DNA of 17,589 bases from Dehalococcoidales bacterium (GCA_030620035.1 JAUXAE010000009.1:1-17589), one strand, 5' to 3'; positions 6,355 through 14,932 are shown, counted from the stretch's first letter. The notes: generated from the letters alone by a model not told the origin. Made by a program: numbers and translations.

Positions 6355-8031
6355 TCACATTGTGTCCGGGGCCGTCATCCCCATAAGGTGGAGCGTCCCT
6401 GATAGGACGAGCTTGGCGGCGGCGACCAGTTTAAGGCGGGCCTTGGTTAACTGGCCATTCTCCCGGGAAACCACCCGGCACTGCTTGTAGAAGCTGTGGA
6501 ATACCGTGGCCAGCTCCTGGGCATAGTAGGCCAGGTGGTGGGCTTCCAGGGTGCTGGCAACTTGCTCAACTACCTCCGGTAGCAGCAGCATCTTGCGGAT
6601 TAGAACCAGCTCAGGCTCACTAACAAGTAAGGAGATATCCCCATCGCTGGCGTCAATCTCCCTTTCTTTGGCCAGGCGAAGGATGCTGGCAATGCGGGCG
6701 TGGCCATACTGGACATAGTAGACCGGGTTTTCGGCCGATTCCCTCTTGGCCAGCTCCAGGTCAAAGTCCATCTGGCTATCAGCCGAGCGGGCCAGGAAGA
6801 AGAAGCGGCAGGCATCAATTCCCACCTCGTCAATCACCTCGCGCAGGGTAATGATATCCCCGCTGCGCTTGGAGACACGAACCATGTCACCACCGCGGCG
6901 TAGGCTGACCATCTGGGAGATAATCATCTTGAGCCGCTCGGGGTCAATGCCCAGGGCGCTAACCACCGCCTTCATTCTGGAGATGTGACCCTGGTGGTCA
7001 GCCCCCCAGATATTGATTACCCGGTCAAACCGGCGCTCGATGAACTTGTTATAGTGATAGGCAATATCGGTGGCAAAGTAGGTGGGTGAACCATCGCTGC
7101 GCACCACCACATTGTCCTTGTCCTCACCCAGAGCCGTGGAGACAAACCAGGTGGCATTTTCCTTCTCGGCGATATAGCCCCCCTGCTTGAGCAGCGACAT
7201 GGTGGTACTATATTGCCCCTTCTCATAGAGACTGCTTTCAGTGAACCAGACATCAAAGGTCACCCCCAGTAGTTCAAGGTCACCCCTTATCTGGTCTATC
7301 ATCTTGGTCAGGCCGAGCTTGCCCAGCTGTCCTGATGCCTCCGGCTCAGGCAGGGACAGAAACCTGTCCCCCTCCTCAGCGATGATTTCCTTGGCCAGCT
7401 GAGCCATATAGCCGCCGAAGTAACCGTCAGCCGGCATCTCAGCATCAATACCTAGGGCCTGCTGGTAGCGGGTATAGAGAGAGCGCTTGAAGGCGTCTAC
7501 CTGGCTGCCGGCGTCATTAATATAGAACTCCTTCTCTACCTTGTAGCCGGCGGCGGTAAGCACATTGGCCAGGGTGTTGCCCAGAACGGCACCACGGCCG
7601 TGGCCGACATGGAGGGGCCCGGTTGGGTTGACACTGACAAACTCTATCTGCACCCGGCTTTGCTTGCCCAGGTCAATATTGCCGTATGAGTCGCCAGCGG
7701 CCAGGATTTGCTCTACCTGCCCGGTGAGCCAGCCGCTCTTTAAGGTGAAATTAATGAACCCCGGTGGCGCCACCACGATAGTGGCAATCTCGGGGCTGGG
7801 GGCAATAAATTCTACAATGCTATTGGCTATGTTTAGCGGGTTAAGCCCGGTGGCCCGGGCCAATTTTAGGGGCAGGCTTGAGGCATAGTCGCCATGGTCG
7901 GCGTTTTGGGGGTGCTCTACAGCTACCTCAGGCAGGGTGACCGAGGGCAGCTTACCGGCTTCCTGGGCCTTAGTTGCCGCCTGTGATAGCAAGTCTACCA
8001 GCTTTTGCTTGACTGTTAATATACCGCTCAC
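6355..8031 (-). CDS. argS: Arginyl-tRNA synthetase
   Basis: A 558-residue class I synthetase that charges tRNA-Arg. The N-terminal tRNA-binding domain (about 1-95, containing NADHGDYASSLPLKLA) precedes the catalytic core. The HIGH motif is HVGH at 141-144 within NPTGPLHVGHGRGA. The KMSKS region is VSKRSG (386-391), a degenerate form usual in ArgRS. The anticodon-binding DALR domain fills the last 120 residues, beginning near ENPVYYVQYGHARI. The start is GTG at 8031, ten bases after the HicA stop, with only a weak A/G-rich ribosome site, so translation may be coupled to hicA. It is the last gene of the long minus-strand run from fakA. Confidence 0.97.
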   Translation of the reverse strand: MSGILTVKQKLVDLLSQAATKAQEAGKLPSVTLPEVAVEHPQNADHGDYASSLPLKLARATGLNPLNIANSIVEFIAPSPEIATIVVAPPGFINFTLKSGWLTGQVEQILAAGDSYGNIDLGKQSRVQIEFVSVNPTGPLHVGHGRGAVLGNTLANVLTAAGYKVEKEFYINDAGSQVDAFKRSLYTRYQQALGIDAEMPADGYFGGYMAQLAKEIIAEEGDRFLSLPEPEASGQLGKLGLTKMIDQIRGDLELLGVTFDVWFTESSLYEKGQYSTTMSLLKQGGYIAEKENATWFVSTALGEDKDNVVVRSDGSPTYFATDIAYHYNKFIERRFDRVINIWGADHQGHISRMKAVVSALGIDPERLKMIISQMVSLRRGGDMVRVSKRSGDIITLREVIDEVGIDACRFFFLARSADSQMDFDLELAKRESAENPVYYVQYGHARIASILRLAKEREIDASDGDISLLVSEPELVLIRKMLLLPEVVEQVASTLEAHHLAYYAQELATVFHSFYKQCRVVSRENGQLTKARLKLVAAAKLVLSGTLHLMGMTAPDTM

Positions 8032-8041
8032 CTTTTTATAC

Positions 8042-8275
8042 TCATCCCGCTAGTAGGTTCTTGAGGTCTTCCCGGTCTAGGTCAGCATCCTTTAATATGC
8101 TCGCCAGTAACTTAGGGTGTAATACCTTGCCCTTGTGATAGGGTATAGTAACTCTTTTGCCGGTTGAGTTCTTGTAAATCTTGTGACTACCACTCTGTCG
8201 TGCTAGGGCAAAGCCTGCCTTTTCTAACACCCGAATTATCTCATCGGCGGTGACTCTGGGTGACCTTTGGCTCAC
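8042..8275 (-). CDS. hicA: HicA-type mRNA interferase toxin
   Basis: A 77-residue HicA (YcfA) toxin with a double-stranded-RNA-binding-like fold that cleaves mRNA. The family core GFALARQSGSHKIYKN (21-36) includes the catalytic His31, and the rest follows with RVTIPYHKGKVLHPKLLASILKDA. The N-terminal ADEIIRVLEKAGF helix is typical. The start is GTG and overlaps the end of hicB by 3 bases (GTGA), giving translational coupling with antitoxin made first. The toxin looks intact. Confidence 0.9.
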   Translation of the reverse strand: MSQRSPRVTADEIIRVLEKAGFALARQSGSHKIYKNSTGKRVTIPYHKGKVLHPKLLASILKDADLDREDLKNLLAG

Positions 8276-8496
8276 GCGGTTACCTCTACGCTAGAGAGGC
8301 TGATAATATCCGAAGTTGTAACTGGTTCGTTGTTGGCTAACCTATCCTCAACATGGAGCCTTATAGCGTCTTTTATATTCTCAATGACCTCCTCAAAGGT
8401 CTCCCCCTGAGTATAACAACCCTGCAACTCAGGACAATAAGCAAAGTAACCCTGCTTATCTTTCTCTACCACTATGGCAAAGCGGTAACCCTCCAT
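8272..8496 (-). CDS. hicB: HicB-type antitoxin
   Basis: A 74-residue HicB antitoxin with the partial RNase H-like fold that caps HicA. The sequence begins YRFAIVVEKDKQGYFAYCPELQGC and continues into TQGETFEEVIENIKDAIRLHVED, the classic pattern. It is the short form and lacks a C-terminal helix-turn-helix or ribbon-helix-helix, so autoregulation by this protein alone is doubtful. The start is ATG with AGGAGG and a five-to-six-base spacer, a strong site fitting excess antitoxin. A TATAAT with extended TG lies about 60 bases upstream. Confidence 0.88.
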   Translation of the reverse strand: MEGYRFAIVVEKDKQGYFAYCPELQGCYTQGETFEEVIENIKDAIRLHVEDRLANNEPVTTSDIISLSSVEVTA

Positions 8497-8557
8497 TTTT
8501 GCCTCCTAATTCAAGAATAAGCTTTTTGAGCTTTTTCCGAGCTACTTTTATGCCTGA

Positions 8558-8566
8558 ATTATAGCA
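8558..8566 (-). promoter_or_regulatory. Extended -10 promoter for hicBA
   Basis: On the minus strand TGCTATAAT gives a perfect -10 (8558-8563) with an extended TG. A -35 box at the right distance is poor (a TTGTTC occurs at 19 bases). The predicted start is near 8551, leaving a 55-base leader. The remaining gap 8497-8645 contains no gene; a 7-base inverted repeat CACCTTT/AAAGGTG spans much of its right half. Confidence 0.55.
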
Positions 8567-8645
8567 CAGTGCCAGTTGAGAAGAACAATCTTCACCTTTA
8601 TATGTGTGATAGCTTTATGGCTGCGTCAAGCGCTCATCAAAGGTG

Positions 8646-8930
8646 CTAATTTCCTGTTAGCTCATCAACTTCGGCTTTGCCTTTGGCTAACTCCTGCTCC
8701 TGTTCTTTGTCCTCTTTCAACAGAAGAGCCTGAAACTCTCCTATATGGGTCTTCTCTTCTCTTGCCACTTCAAGCAGGACTTTTTTCAGATTTTCACTTT
8801 CAGTCATACTCGCCAGTTGCTCGTAAAAGCTGGTGGCATCCAGTTCAGCTATTATGGCGACTCTGAGTATTTCCTTGTCTAGGTCTTTTTTGGCTACTTT
8901 TTCAAGATTGATGGGTATTTGGGATAACAT
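8646..8930 (-). CDS. Encapsulated-ferritin-like protein (EncFtn family)
   Basis: A 94-residue ferritin-like half-bundle of the encapsulated ferritin (EncFtn) type. Such proteins form an open decamer with a di-iron ferroxidase site made at the interface of two chains, and deliver iron into an encapsulin shell. The pattern IAELDATSFYEQLA, then AREEKTHIGEFQALLL and a final ELTG matches the ferritin domain fused to archaeal encapsulins. Glu29, Glu59 and His62 show the same 30- and 3-residue spacing as the metal ligands of characterised EncFtn, with Phe35-Tyr36 at its Trp-Tyr position. A longer reading frame extends upstream into recG, but GGAGGTGG before the ATG at 8930 fixes the start. No encapsulin and no obvious C-terminal targeting peptide are present. 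Confidence 0.85.
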   Translation of the reverse strand: MLSQIPINLEKVAKKDLDKEILRVAIIAELDATSFYEQLASMTESENLKKVLLEVAREEKTHIGEFQALLLKEDKEQEQELAKGKAEVDELTGN

Positions 8931-8967
8931 TTTCCACCTCCATTTTATTAGTTTATAGAATCCATCC

Positions 8968-11415
8968 CTAGCTCCACTCGGCGCTTTGGGGCCAGACCCG
9001 GCCAAGCTCTTTGGCCAGAGGCTGGTGCTCCGGCTTTTTCAGGCCGGGGTCTTGGCTAAAGAGCCTGGTGGCCTCATTGCGGGCCAGTTCCAGCAGGGCG
9101 ACATCGGATAGTTTGGCCATCTTGAGGTCGGGCAGTCCGCTCTGGCGGGTGCCGAAGAACTCGCCAGGGCCACGCAGCCTCAGGTCCTCCTCGGCCAGCT
9201 CAAAGCCGTCCTGGACCCTCTCTATTATGTCCAGCCGCTCCATACCCACTTCTGAAGGATTTTCGGCCAGGAACATACAGTAGCTCTGCTCGCTTCCCCG
9301 GCCTACCCGGCCGCGAAACTGGTGGAGCTGCGATAGGCCAAAGCGGTCGGCGCTCTCGACCAGCATCACGGCGGCATTGGCCACATCTATGCCTACCTCT
9401 ACCACCGGTGTTGATACCAGGATGTCCAGCCGGCCAGAGCGGAAGCGGCGCATTACCTCGTCCTTTTCCACAGCCGACATACGCCCGTGAAGCAGGCCCA
9501 ACCTAAGTTCGGGGAAGACCTCATGGGATAGGTGCTCATATTCGGCAGTAGCCGCCCGGGCCTGGATGACCTCAGATTCCTCAACTAAGGGGCAGATGAT
9601 GAAGGCCTGGCGGCCGGCGGCCACCTGGCGGCGCAAAAAGGCATAGGCGCTCTGCCTCTGCTGGGGTTTCAGCCACTTGGTCTTGATTAGCTGTCGCCCC
9701 GGGGGCAGTTCGTCGATAACCGATAGGTCAAGGTCGCCGTATAGGGTCAGGGCCAGGGTTCGTGGGATGGGCGTGGCCGTCATCACCAGTACATGGGGGT
9801 TGTGTCCCTTCTGCCTTAGTGCCGAGCGCTGGCTGACGCCAAAGCGGTGCTGCTCATCAACTACGGCCAGGGCCAGTTGCTTAAAGGCCACCCCCTTTTG
9901 AATCAGGGCGTGGGTGCCGATGACAATATCTATCTCCCCGGCCTGGATATGCTGCTGGAGCTCTAGCTTTTGGGCCTCTTTGATGTCGCCGATTAGTAGG
10001 GCTACGGTAAGGGGGCGGGCTAGCAGGCCGGAGTAGCTGTGCAGGTAATCTTCTTCTGTCTCCCGGTGACCGCTTCGGGATAAGAAGTGGCAGATGTTGC
10101 CGAAGTGCTGCTCGGCTAGGATCTCGGTAGGCGCCATGAAGGCCCCCTGATGGCCGCCGGCGGCCGCCATCAGCAGGGCGGCGGTGGCCACTACCGTCTT
10201 GCCGCTGCCCACCTCCCCCTGCAGCAGGCGGCACATCGGTTGTGGTTTGGCCAGGTCAGCCAGTATCTCACTGAGCACCCTGTGCTGGGCCGCGGTTAGC
10301 TCAAAGGGCAGGGTCTTTAAGAAGGTCTCCAGCACCGTGGTTTTAACGGTGAACGGGTGGGCCGGCGGGCTCTGCTGCCAGTTTCGCTTCTTGCTTAAGA
10401 CGCCCAACTGGAGGAGAATAAGCTCGTCAAAGGCCAGGCGAAGCCGGGCCCGTGCCTTCAGGTCGTCATCTTCAGGAAAGTGTGCCTGGCTGAGCGCCTG
10501 GGGTAGCTCCAGAAGTTTAAGCCTCTCCCTTAACTCTGGTGGCAGAAAATCGGCCAGGCTCCCGGCCCACTGGTCAACCACCCCTTTCATAAGCTTCCTG
10601 AGCTGGCGCGGCCGCAGTCCCTGGGTCAGGGGGTAGATGGGTACCAGGCGCCCGGTGTGAACCAGTTCTTTATCATCCAGTATTTCCCACTCCGGCGACT
10701 GGAAGACAGGACGTCCCTGAAACAGGCCTACCCGGCCGCTTAGGACGACCTGTTTGTTGGTGGCTAGCTGCTTTACCAGGTAGGGATTATTGAACCAGAC
10801 CGCCCTGACATTGCCGGTGTCATCACCGACAATAACCTCGGTACTGCGCCGGCCGCCCAGGGTGACCTGGCGTGCCTGCCAGACATGGGCAATAATGGTC
10901 TCCTCGTTGCCCTCAGCAAGCTGTGAGATAGACTTCACTTGGCTGTAGTCGAGGTGACGGTTGGGGAAGAAATAGAGCAGGTCACGAACGGTGCTGACGC
11001 CCAGCTTGTTGAGCTTGGTGGCTATACCCTGGCTGATGCCCTTAATAATTGTGATGGGCGAGTCAAGGGACTGCTTGGCTGGTGGCCTCTTGGCCCTTGA
11101 GGCTGGCCGGCTGACCTTTAGCACTACCTTGGCTTTATCACCTTTGCCTTCTGGGCGCTTGAGTTGGGGCAGGAAACTAAGCACCTTACTGACCCATTCC
11201 TGGCGCTGTTCCATACTGAGTGAGGCATAGTTGGAGTCGGCCAGGCGGAGCCTATGAAAACGCAGCAGCAACTTGGGCTCGGTTATTGAGGTTATCGCCT
11301 GGTTAGCCCAGTTACCCAGGAATCTGTCCAGGCCGCCGAATACCGCTGAATCGGTATAACCCTTTTTGTGCTCAAGCTCAAGAATCTTGCGCAGTGGCTC
11401 GCAATTTACCGGCAA
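8968..11415 (-). CDS. recG: ATP-dependent DNA helicase RecG
   Basis: An 815-residue RecG, the branched-DNA translocase that reverses stalled forks and processes Holliday and D/R-loop structures. An N-terminal extension of about 115 residues ends in a basic linker (SRPASRAKRPPAKQ), followed by the wedge/OB domain (about 165-255). Helicase motifs are in order: Walker A GEVGSGKT (400-407), DEQH (520-523), TATPIPRTLA, then STPVVEVGIDV and QFRGRVGRG. The segment after AEQHF (436-471) is some 18 residues longer than I expect. The start is TTG with GGAGG seven bases upstream; the overlapping ATG frame ends after seven codons. It follows the first DegV gene by 28 bases and is probably co-transcribed. 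Confidence 0.96.
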   Translation of the reverse strand: MPVNCEPLRKILELEHKKGYTDSAVFGGLDRFLGNWANQAITSITEPKLLLRFHRLRLADSNYASLSMEQRQEWVSKVLSFLPQLKRPEGKGDKAKVVLKVSRPASRAKRPPAKQSLDSPITIIKGISQGIATKLNKLGVSTVRDLLYFFPNRHLDYSQVKSISQLAEGNEETIIAHVWQARQVTLGGRRSTEVIVGDDTGNVRAVWFNNPYLVKQLATNKQVVLSGRVGLFQGRPVFQSPEWEILDDKELVHTGRLVPIYPLTQGLRPRQLRKLMKGVVDQWAGSLADFLPPELRERLKLLELPQALSQAHFPEDDDLKARARLRLAFDELILLQLGVLSKKRNWQQSPPAHPFTVKTTVLETFLKTLPFELTAAQHRVLSEILADLAKPQPMCRLLQGEVGSGKTVVATAALLMAAAGGHQGAFMAPTEILAEQHFGNICHFLSRSGHRETEEDYLHSYSGLLARPLTVALLIGDIKEAQKLELQQHIQAGEIDIVIGTHALIQKGVAFKQLALAVVDEQHRFGVSQRSALRQKGHNPHVLVMTATPIPRTLALTLYGDLDLSVIDELPPGRQLIKTKWLKPQQRQSAYAFLRRQVAAGRQAFIICPLVEESEVIQARAATAEYEHLSHEVFPELRLGLLHGRMSAVEKDEVMRRFRSGRLDILVSTPVVEVGIDVANAAVMLVESADRFGLSQLHQFRGRVGRGSEQSYCMFLAENPSEVGMERLDIIERVQDGFELAEEDLRLRGPGEFFGTRQSGLPDLKMAKLSDVALLELARNEATRLFSQDPGLKKPEHQPLAKELGRVWPQSAEWS

Positions 11416-11443
11416 GCTCTGGCCTCCATTTGCCCTGGCCGGG

Positions 11444-12379
11444 CTAGAGACGAGAAAAGCCCAATTTTGGTAGGTGCCATGATGGCAATGAAATCCGTTT
11501 CTTCGGTTGCTCCCCTTCTTCAGCCTCCTGCCCGAGGCTGGTTACCTTTTCTCTTAGGGCTAGGAGCAGGGCACCGGGGCCACCATGAACGCCTAGGGCT
11601 GGCCCCAGCCGGGAGATATAAATCTGGCTCCTATCAAAGATGGTGCCGATGCGCTCCTTAAGCGACTGGGCTTCATCGGGTGTGGTGCTGTGGACAATGG
11701 CCACATCCTGAATATTGCGGCTGTTTTTGACCACATTAACTAGACGCTCAATACCTTTGGCCCGGGTGTGGGCCAGGCCTGCCGGCCAAATCACGCCGTT
11801 ACGCATGGTAAGAAGGGGCTTTACATTCAGTATACTGCCCAGCAGTGCCTTGGCTTTACCCAGGCGTCCCCCACGAAGTATATATTTAAGGGTATTAAAG
11901 ACAGCAAACATGTGCATCCGGGGAATGGACTGCTTTACCTCCTCCACTATCTCCGATAGGTCCTTACCGGCCTTGGCCAATCTGGCCGCGGCCATAGTTA
12001 TCAGCCCTAAACCCATAGACGCCGAGAGTGAATCCACAATTTCAATATGGCAGCTCCTCTCTACCAGCTCCCTGCCCTGTAAGGCCGAGTTGTAGGTGCC
12101 GCTTAGCTTACTGGTGACCTGGATGGATAGTATTTCACCGGTCTCCTTGGCTAGCCTTCTGTAGGCATCGGCAAAGTCTCCTGGTGATGGCTGGGAGGTG
12201 GTGGGCTGGATGGGGCTCTCTACCAGTTTCTGGTAGAGCTCATCATGGCTTATATCAACTATGTCCCGGTAGACCCTCTCGCCAAAGCGGACATAGGCGG
12301 GCACCACGGTGATGTCCAGCTCCTTATCTATCCCGGGGGGCAGGTCGGCGCAGCTATCAGTAACAATCCTAACCGTCAC
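11444..12379 (-). CDS. fakB: DegV/FakB fatty-acid-binding protein
   Basis: A 311-residue DegV-family protein, in context a FakB: it holds a free fatty acid and presents it to FakA for phosphorylation. The fold begins VRIVTDS. Carboxyl-pocket features are the TTSQPSP loop (60-66), Ser93 in LSGTYNSA, Arg193 in TMRNG and His265 in GVHGGPG. All expected residues are present. The last 30 residues form a charged, probably flexible tail absent from the paralogue. The GTG at 12379 is preferred over a TTG two codons upstream because AAGGA stands seven bases before it and it aligns with the paralogue start. Gap to the next gene is 23 bases. Fatty-acid preference cannot be read. Confidence 0.88.
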   Translation of the reverse strand: MTVRIVTDSCADLPPGIDKELDITVVPAYVRFGERVYRDIVDISHDELYQKLVESPIQPTTSQPSPGDFADAYRRLAKETGEILSIQVTSKLSGTYNSALQGRELVERSCHIEIVDSLSASMGLGLITMAAARLAKAGKDLSEIVEEVKQSIPRMHMFAVFNTLKYILRGGRLGKAKALLGSILNVKPLLTMRNGVIWPAGLAHTRAKGIERLVNVVKNSRNIQDVAIVHSTTPDEAQSLKERIGTIFDRSQIYISRLGPALGVHGGPGALLLALREKVTSLGQEAEEGEQPKKRISLPSWHLPKLGFSRL

Positions 12380-12402
12380 CAGCAATTCCTTTTCTAGCGG
12401 GA

Positions 12403-13248
12403 CTATTTGCCTTCCGCCTCCAGAACACTTACCGCCAGGACATTGGGGCCCACATACGTTCCCAGCACCGGGCTGACTGTTGACCGATAGACGCGTTCTC
12501 TAGGGTAGATTGAGCTTAAGCGTTCAACCAGCCTATCAGCATCATCCGGGGTGGTGGCGTGCTCCACCGCCAACTCTTCAATACTGGCGATGCCAGCCAC
12601 AAAGTTGTAGAGGTAATCCAGTGAGGCCTTCTGGGAGCGCAGCCTGGTCAGGGGGGATACCTCGCCATTTCGCATGGTAAGTACCGGCCTTACTTTTAGT
12701 AATGGGCCGGCCAGTCTCTGTGCCCGGCCAATCCGCCCTCCCTTGGCCAAATATTTTAGGGTGTCAAAAGACATGACGGGGTGTGACCGTGGGATTCTCC
12801 TTTTTATGGCCGCCGCCACCTCATCCAGGCTGGCCCCACTCTGGGCCATCTTGTTGGCGACGATAACAATTAGCCCCAGACCCATGGCCACCGATAGTGA
12901 GTCCATTACCTCAATGCGGCATTTTCCCTCTACCACACTCTTGGCGCTCAGGGCTGATTGATAGGTGCCGCTGAGCTCGCCGGAGACTACGATAACCAAG
13001 ATTTCATCGCTCTCCTGGGCCAGCTTCTGGTAGGCATCAACAAAGAGACTGGGGGAGGGTTGGGTGGTGGTGGGGAAGATATTCTCGGAGGCTAAGCGGC
13101 GGTAGAAATCATCGGTGGTCATCTCCACCCGGTCAAGAAAGTGCTCGTGACCAAAAGATACCGTTAGGGGCACCACGGTAATCCCTAGCTCCTGAGCCAG
13201 GTTGCTGGTGATATCGGATGTGCTGTCAGTAATAATTTTGACTGTCAT
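12403..13248 (-). CDS. DegV/FakB paralogue with altered pocket
   Basis: A 281-residue DegV-family protein aligning without gaps to the next gene downstream over most of its length. It keeps TTTQPSP (60-66), Ser93 in LSGTYQSA and Arg193 in TMRNG. At the position of the conserved His265 it has Tyr265, in GTYVGPN rather than GxHxGPG, so the ligand pocket may differ. The start is ATG with AGGAGG seven bases upstream. It lies 16 bases after fakA, which argues that it serves the kinase. It could be a second FakB with another acyl-chain preference, as in bacteria with FakB1 and FakB2, or a lipid-binding protein that no longer feeds the kinase. Confidence 0.85.
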   Translation of the reverse strand: MTVKIITDSTSDITSNLAQELGITVVPLTVSFGHEHFLDRVEMTTDDFYRRLASENIFPTTTQPSPSLFVDAYQKLAQESDEILVIVVSGELSGTYQSALSAKSVVEGKCRIEVMDSLSVAMGLGLIVIVANKMAQSGASLDEVAAAIKRRIPRSHPVMSFDTLKYLAKGGRIGRAQRLAGPLLKVRPVLTMRNGEVSPLTRLRSQKASLDYLYNFVAGIASIEELAVEHATTPDDADRLVERLSSIYPRERVYRSTVSPVLGTYVGPNVLAVSVLEAEGK

Positions 13249-13264
13249 TGGCTAGCCTCCTGTT

Positions 13265-14899
13265 CTATTCTATAGAGACAATATAATTGTAGTGGGGCTG
13301 GCCACCACTGACTACCTCAACCTGGAGATTAGGATGCTGCTGGCGGATGCCGGTGCTGACCCGTTCCGCCTCAGCCTCATCGGTATCATCCCCGTAGTAG
13401 ATGGTAATCACCTCGGCCTTATCTAGGTCAATCCTGGCCAGCAGCTCGCTCAGGACATCATCGAGCTCATCATTTACCGCTAGCAGGTTGCCATCAAGAA
13501 GACCGATAGCCTGTTTCTTCTTGATGGCCAGGCCGTTAAGCTTGGTGGAGCGTGTTGCCCGGGTGATTTCAATCGTTTTGATACCAGATTTGGCCTCGGT
13601 CATAAGCTTGGCATTGGTTTCAAAGTCGGCTTCATAGTCAAAGGCCAGCAGGGCGGCCGCCCCCTGGGGTACCGACTCTGTAGGCACAACCTCAATGCTC
13701 TTATCGGTTAATGACTCAACCTGCTGAGCCGTGGGGACTATGTTTTTGTTGTTGGGCAGGATGATAATCTTATCCGAGGGCACCGCCTCTACCGCCTGAA
13801 GTATATCCTTGGTACTGGGGTTCATTGTCTGGCCACCGGGGACAATGGCTGAAGCCCCCAGGCTGGTAAAGACATCGGCCAGCCCATCACCGGCAACCAC
13901 GGCCACAATAGCCATGTCAACGGCGGGCATTCTCCCCTTCTGCATGGTCAGGAAGTCTTCGTGTTGCTCATCCATATTACGGATGCTAACCTTGTGCATG
14001 GTACCCAGAGAAGTAATATAGTGGACGACATTGCCCGGGTCCAGGGTGTGGATGTGAACCCTGACGGTAGATTCATCACCGACGACAATCAGCGACTGCC
14101 CTTTGCTCTGTAGCTTTTTCCTGAGCTTATCTAGGTCAAGGTTTTCCCCCTTGAGCAGGAACTCGGTGCAGTAGCCAAAGGCTTCTTCTTCTTCGGCTGA
14201 CAGCTGTAGTGGTCGAGCCGTTACTGGTATGCTGCTGGCAATCACCCGTGACTTACGGAATTGCATCAGCTCGACATCACCCCTGAGGTAGAGGAGGGCG
14301 CCCTCCAGTAGGGTAAACAGCCCCTGGCCACCGGCATCTACCACCCCGGCCTCTCTTAAAACCGGCAGCAGGTTGGGTGTATTGGCTACCGATTCATTAG
14401 CGGCGTCAACAGTGGCCTCCAAGACCGATATCACATTACCGTTGCCCCTGGCCACCTGCTTCTGGGCGGCTGAGGCCGCCTCCCTCATTACCGTCAGGAT
14501 AGTTCCCTCTACCGGGTTGCTTAGCCCTTTGTAGGCCATTTCTGACGCCTGGAGCAGGGCCTGGGCCAGCTCATGGCCATCAATGGTCTCTTTCTCGTTT
14601 AGACTCTGGGCCAGGCCGCGCCAGATTTGAGACAGGATTACGCCGCTGTTACCCCTGGCCCCCATCAGTGTCCCCTTGGCCATAGCCCGGGCTACTTGCG
14701 AGATATTTTGGTCCGGGGCCCGGCTGGCCTCCTCTATGCTGGAACGCATGGTCAGCAGCATGTTGGTGCCGCAATCACCATCGGGCACCGGGAAGACATT
14801 TAGGGCATCTATATCTTGGGCGCTCTTCTCTAACCAGTTGGTAGCGGCGGCAAACATCTCTTTTAGGTCCTGCCCGCCGATAGATTTAATCTGTTTCAT
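13265..14899 (-). CDS. fakA: Fatty-acid kinase FakA (DAK2 domain)
   Basis: A 544-residue FakA/YloV-type kinase. With FakB it phosphorylates exogenous or recycled fatty acids to acyl-phosphate, which PlsY uses or PlsX passes to ACP. The N-terminal DhaL (DAK2) nucleotide domain carries NVFPVPDGDCGTNM (34-47, metal-binding aspartates) and MGARGNSGVILSQ (79-91), with VDAGGQG at 187-193. The middle domain has Cys244, His282 and His284 (FGYCTEF and VHIHT), matching the Cys/His/His set of characterised FakA. The C-terminal third is the DegV-like FakB-interacting domain, including ILPNNKN. ATG start with AAAGGTGG six bases upstream. Two fakB genes follow at once. No Asp23 gene stands between it and rpmB. 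Confidence 0.93.
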   Translation of the reverse strand: MKQIKSIGGQDLKEMFAAATNWLEKSAQDIDALNVFPVPDGDCGTNMLLTMRSSIEEASRAPDQNISQVARAMAKGTLMGARGNSGVILSQIWRGLAQSLNEKETIDGHELAQALLQASEMAYKGLSNPVEGTILTVMREAASAAQKQVARGNGNVISVLEATVDAANESVANTPNLLPVLREAGVVDAGGQGLFTLLEGALLYLRGDVELMQFRKSRVIASSIPVTARPLQLSAEEEEAFGYCTEFLLKGENLDLDKLRKKLQSKGQSLIVVGDESTVRVHIHTLDPGNVVHYITSLGTMHKVSIRNMDEQHEDFLTMQKGRMPAVDMAIVAVVAGDGLADVFTSLGASAIVPGGQTMNPSTKDILQAVEAVPSDKIIILPNNKNIVPTAQQVESLTDKSIEVVPTESVPQGAAALLAFDYEADFETNAKLMTEAKSGIKTIEITRATRSTKLNGLAIKKKQAIGLLDGNLLAVNDELDDVLSELLARIDLDKAEVITIYYGDDTDEAEAERVSTGIRQQHPNLQVEVVSGGQPHYNYIVSIE

Positions 14900-14932
14900 T
14901 TGGTACCACCTTTTACCCCTGTTGCTTAAGCC

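Noticed and set aside
8931..9005. Longer start for the ferritin-like gene, overlapping recG
   Set aside because: The added residues do not fit the family, and a strong ribosome site precedes the internal ATG at 8930.
10184..10636. Plus-strand open frame of 150 codons
   Set aside because: It is antisense to the well-conserved recG, with low-complexity serine-rich translation and no start signals.
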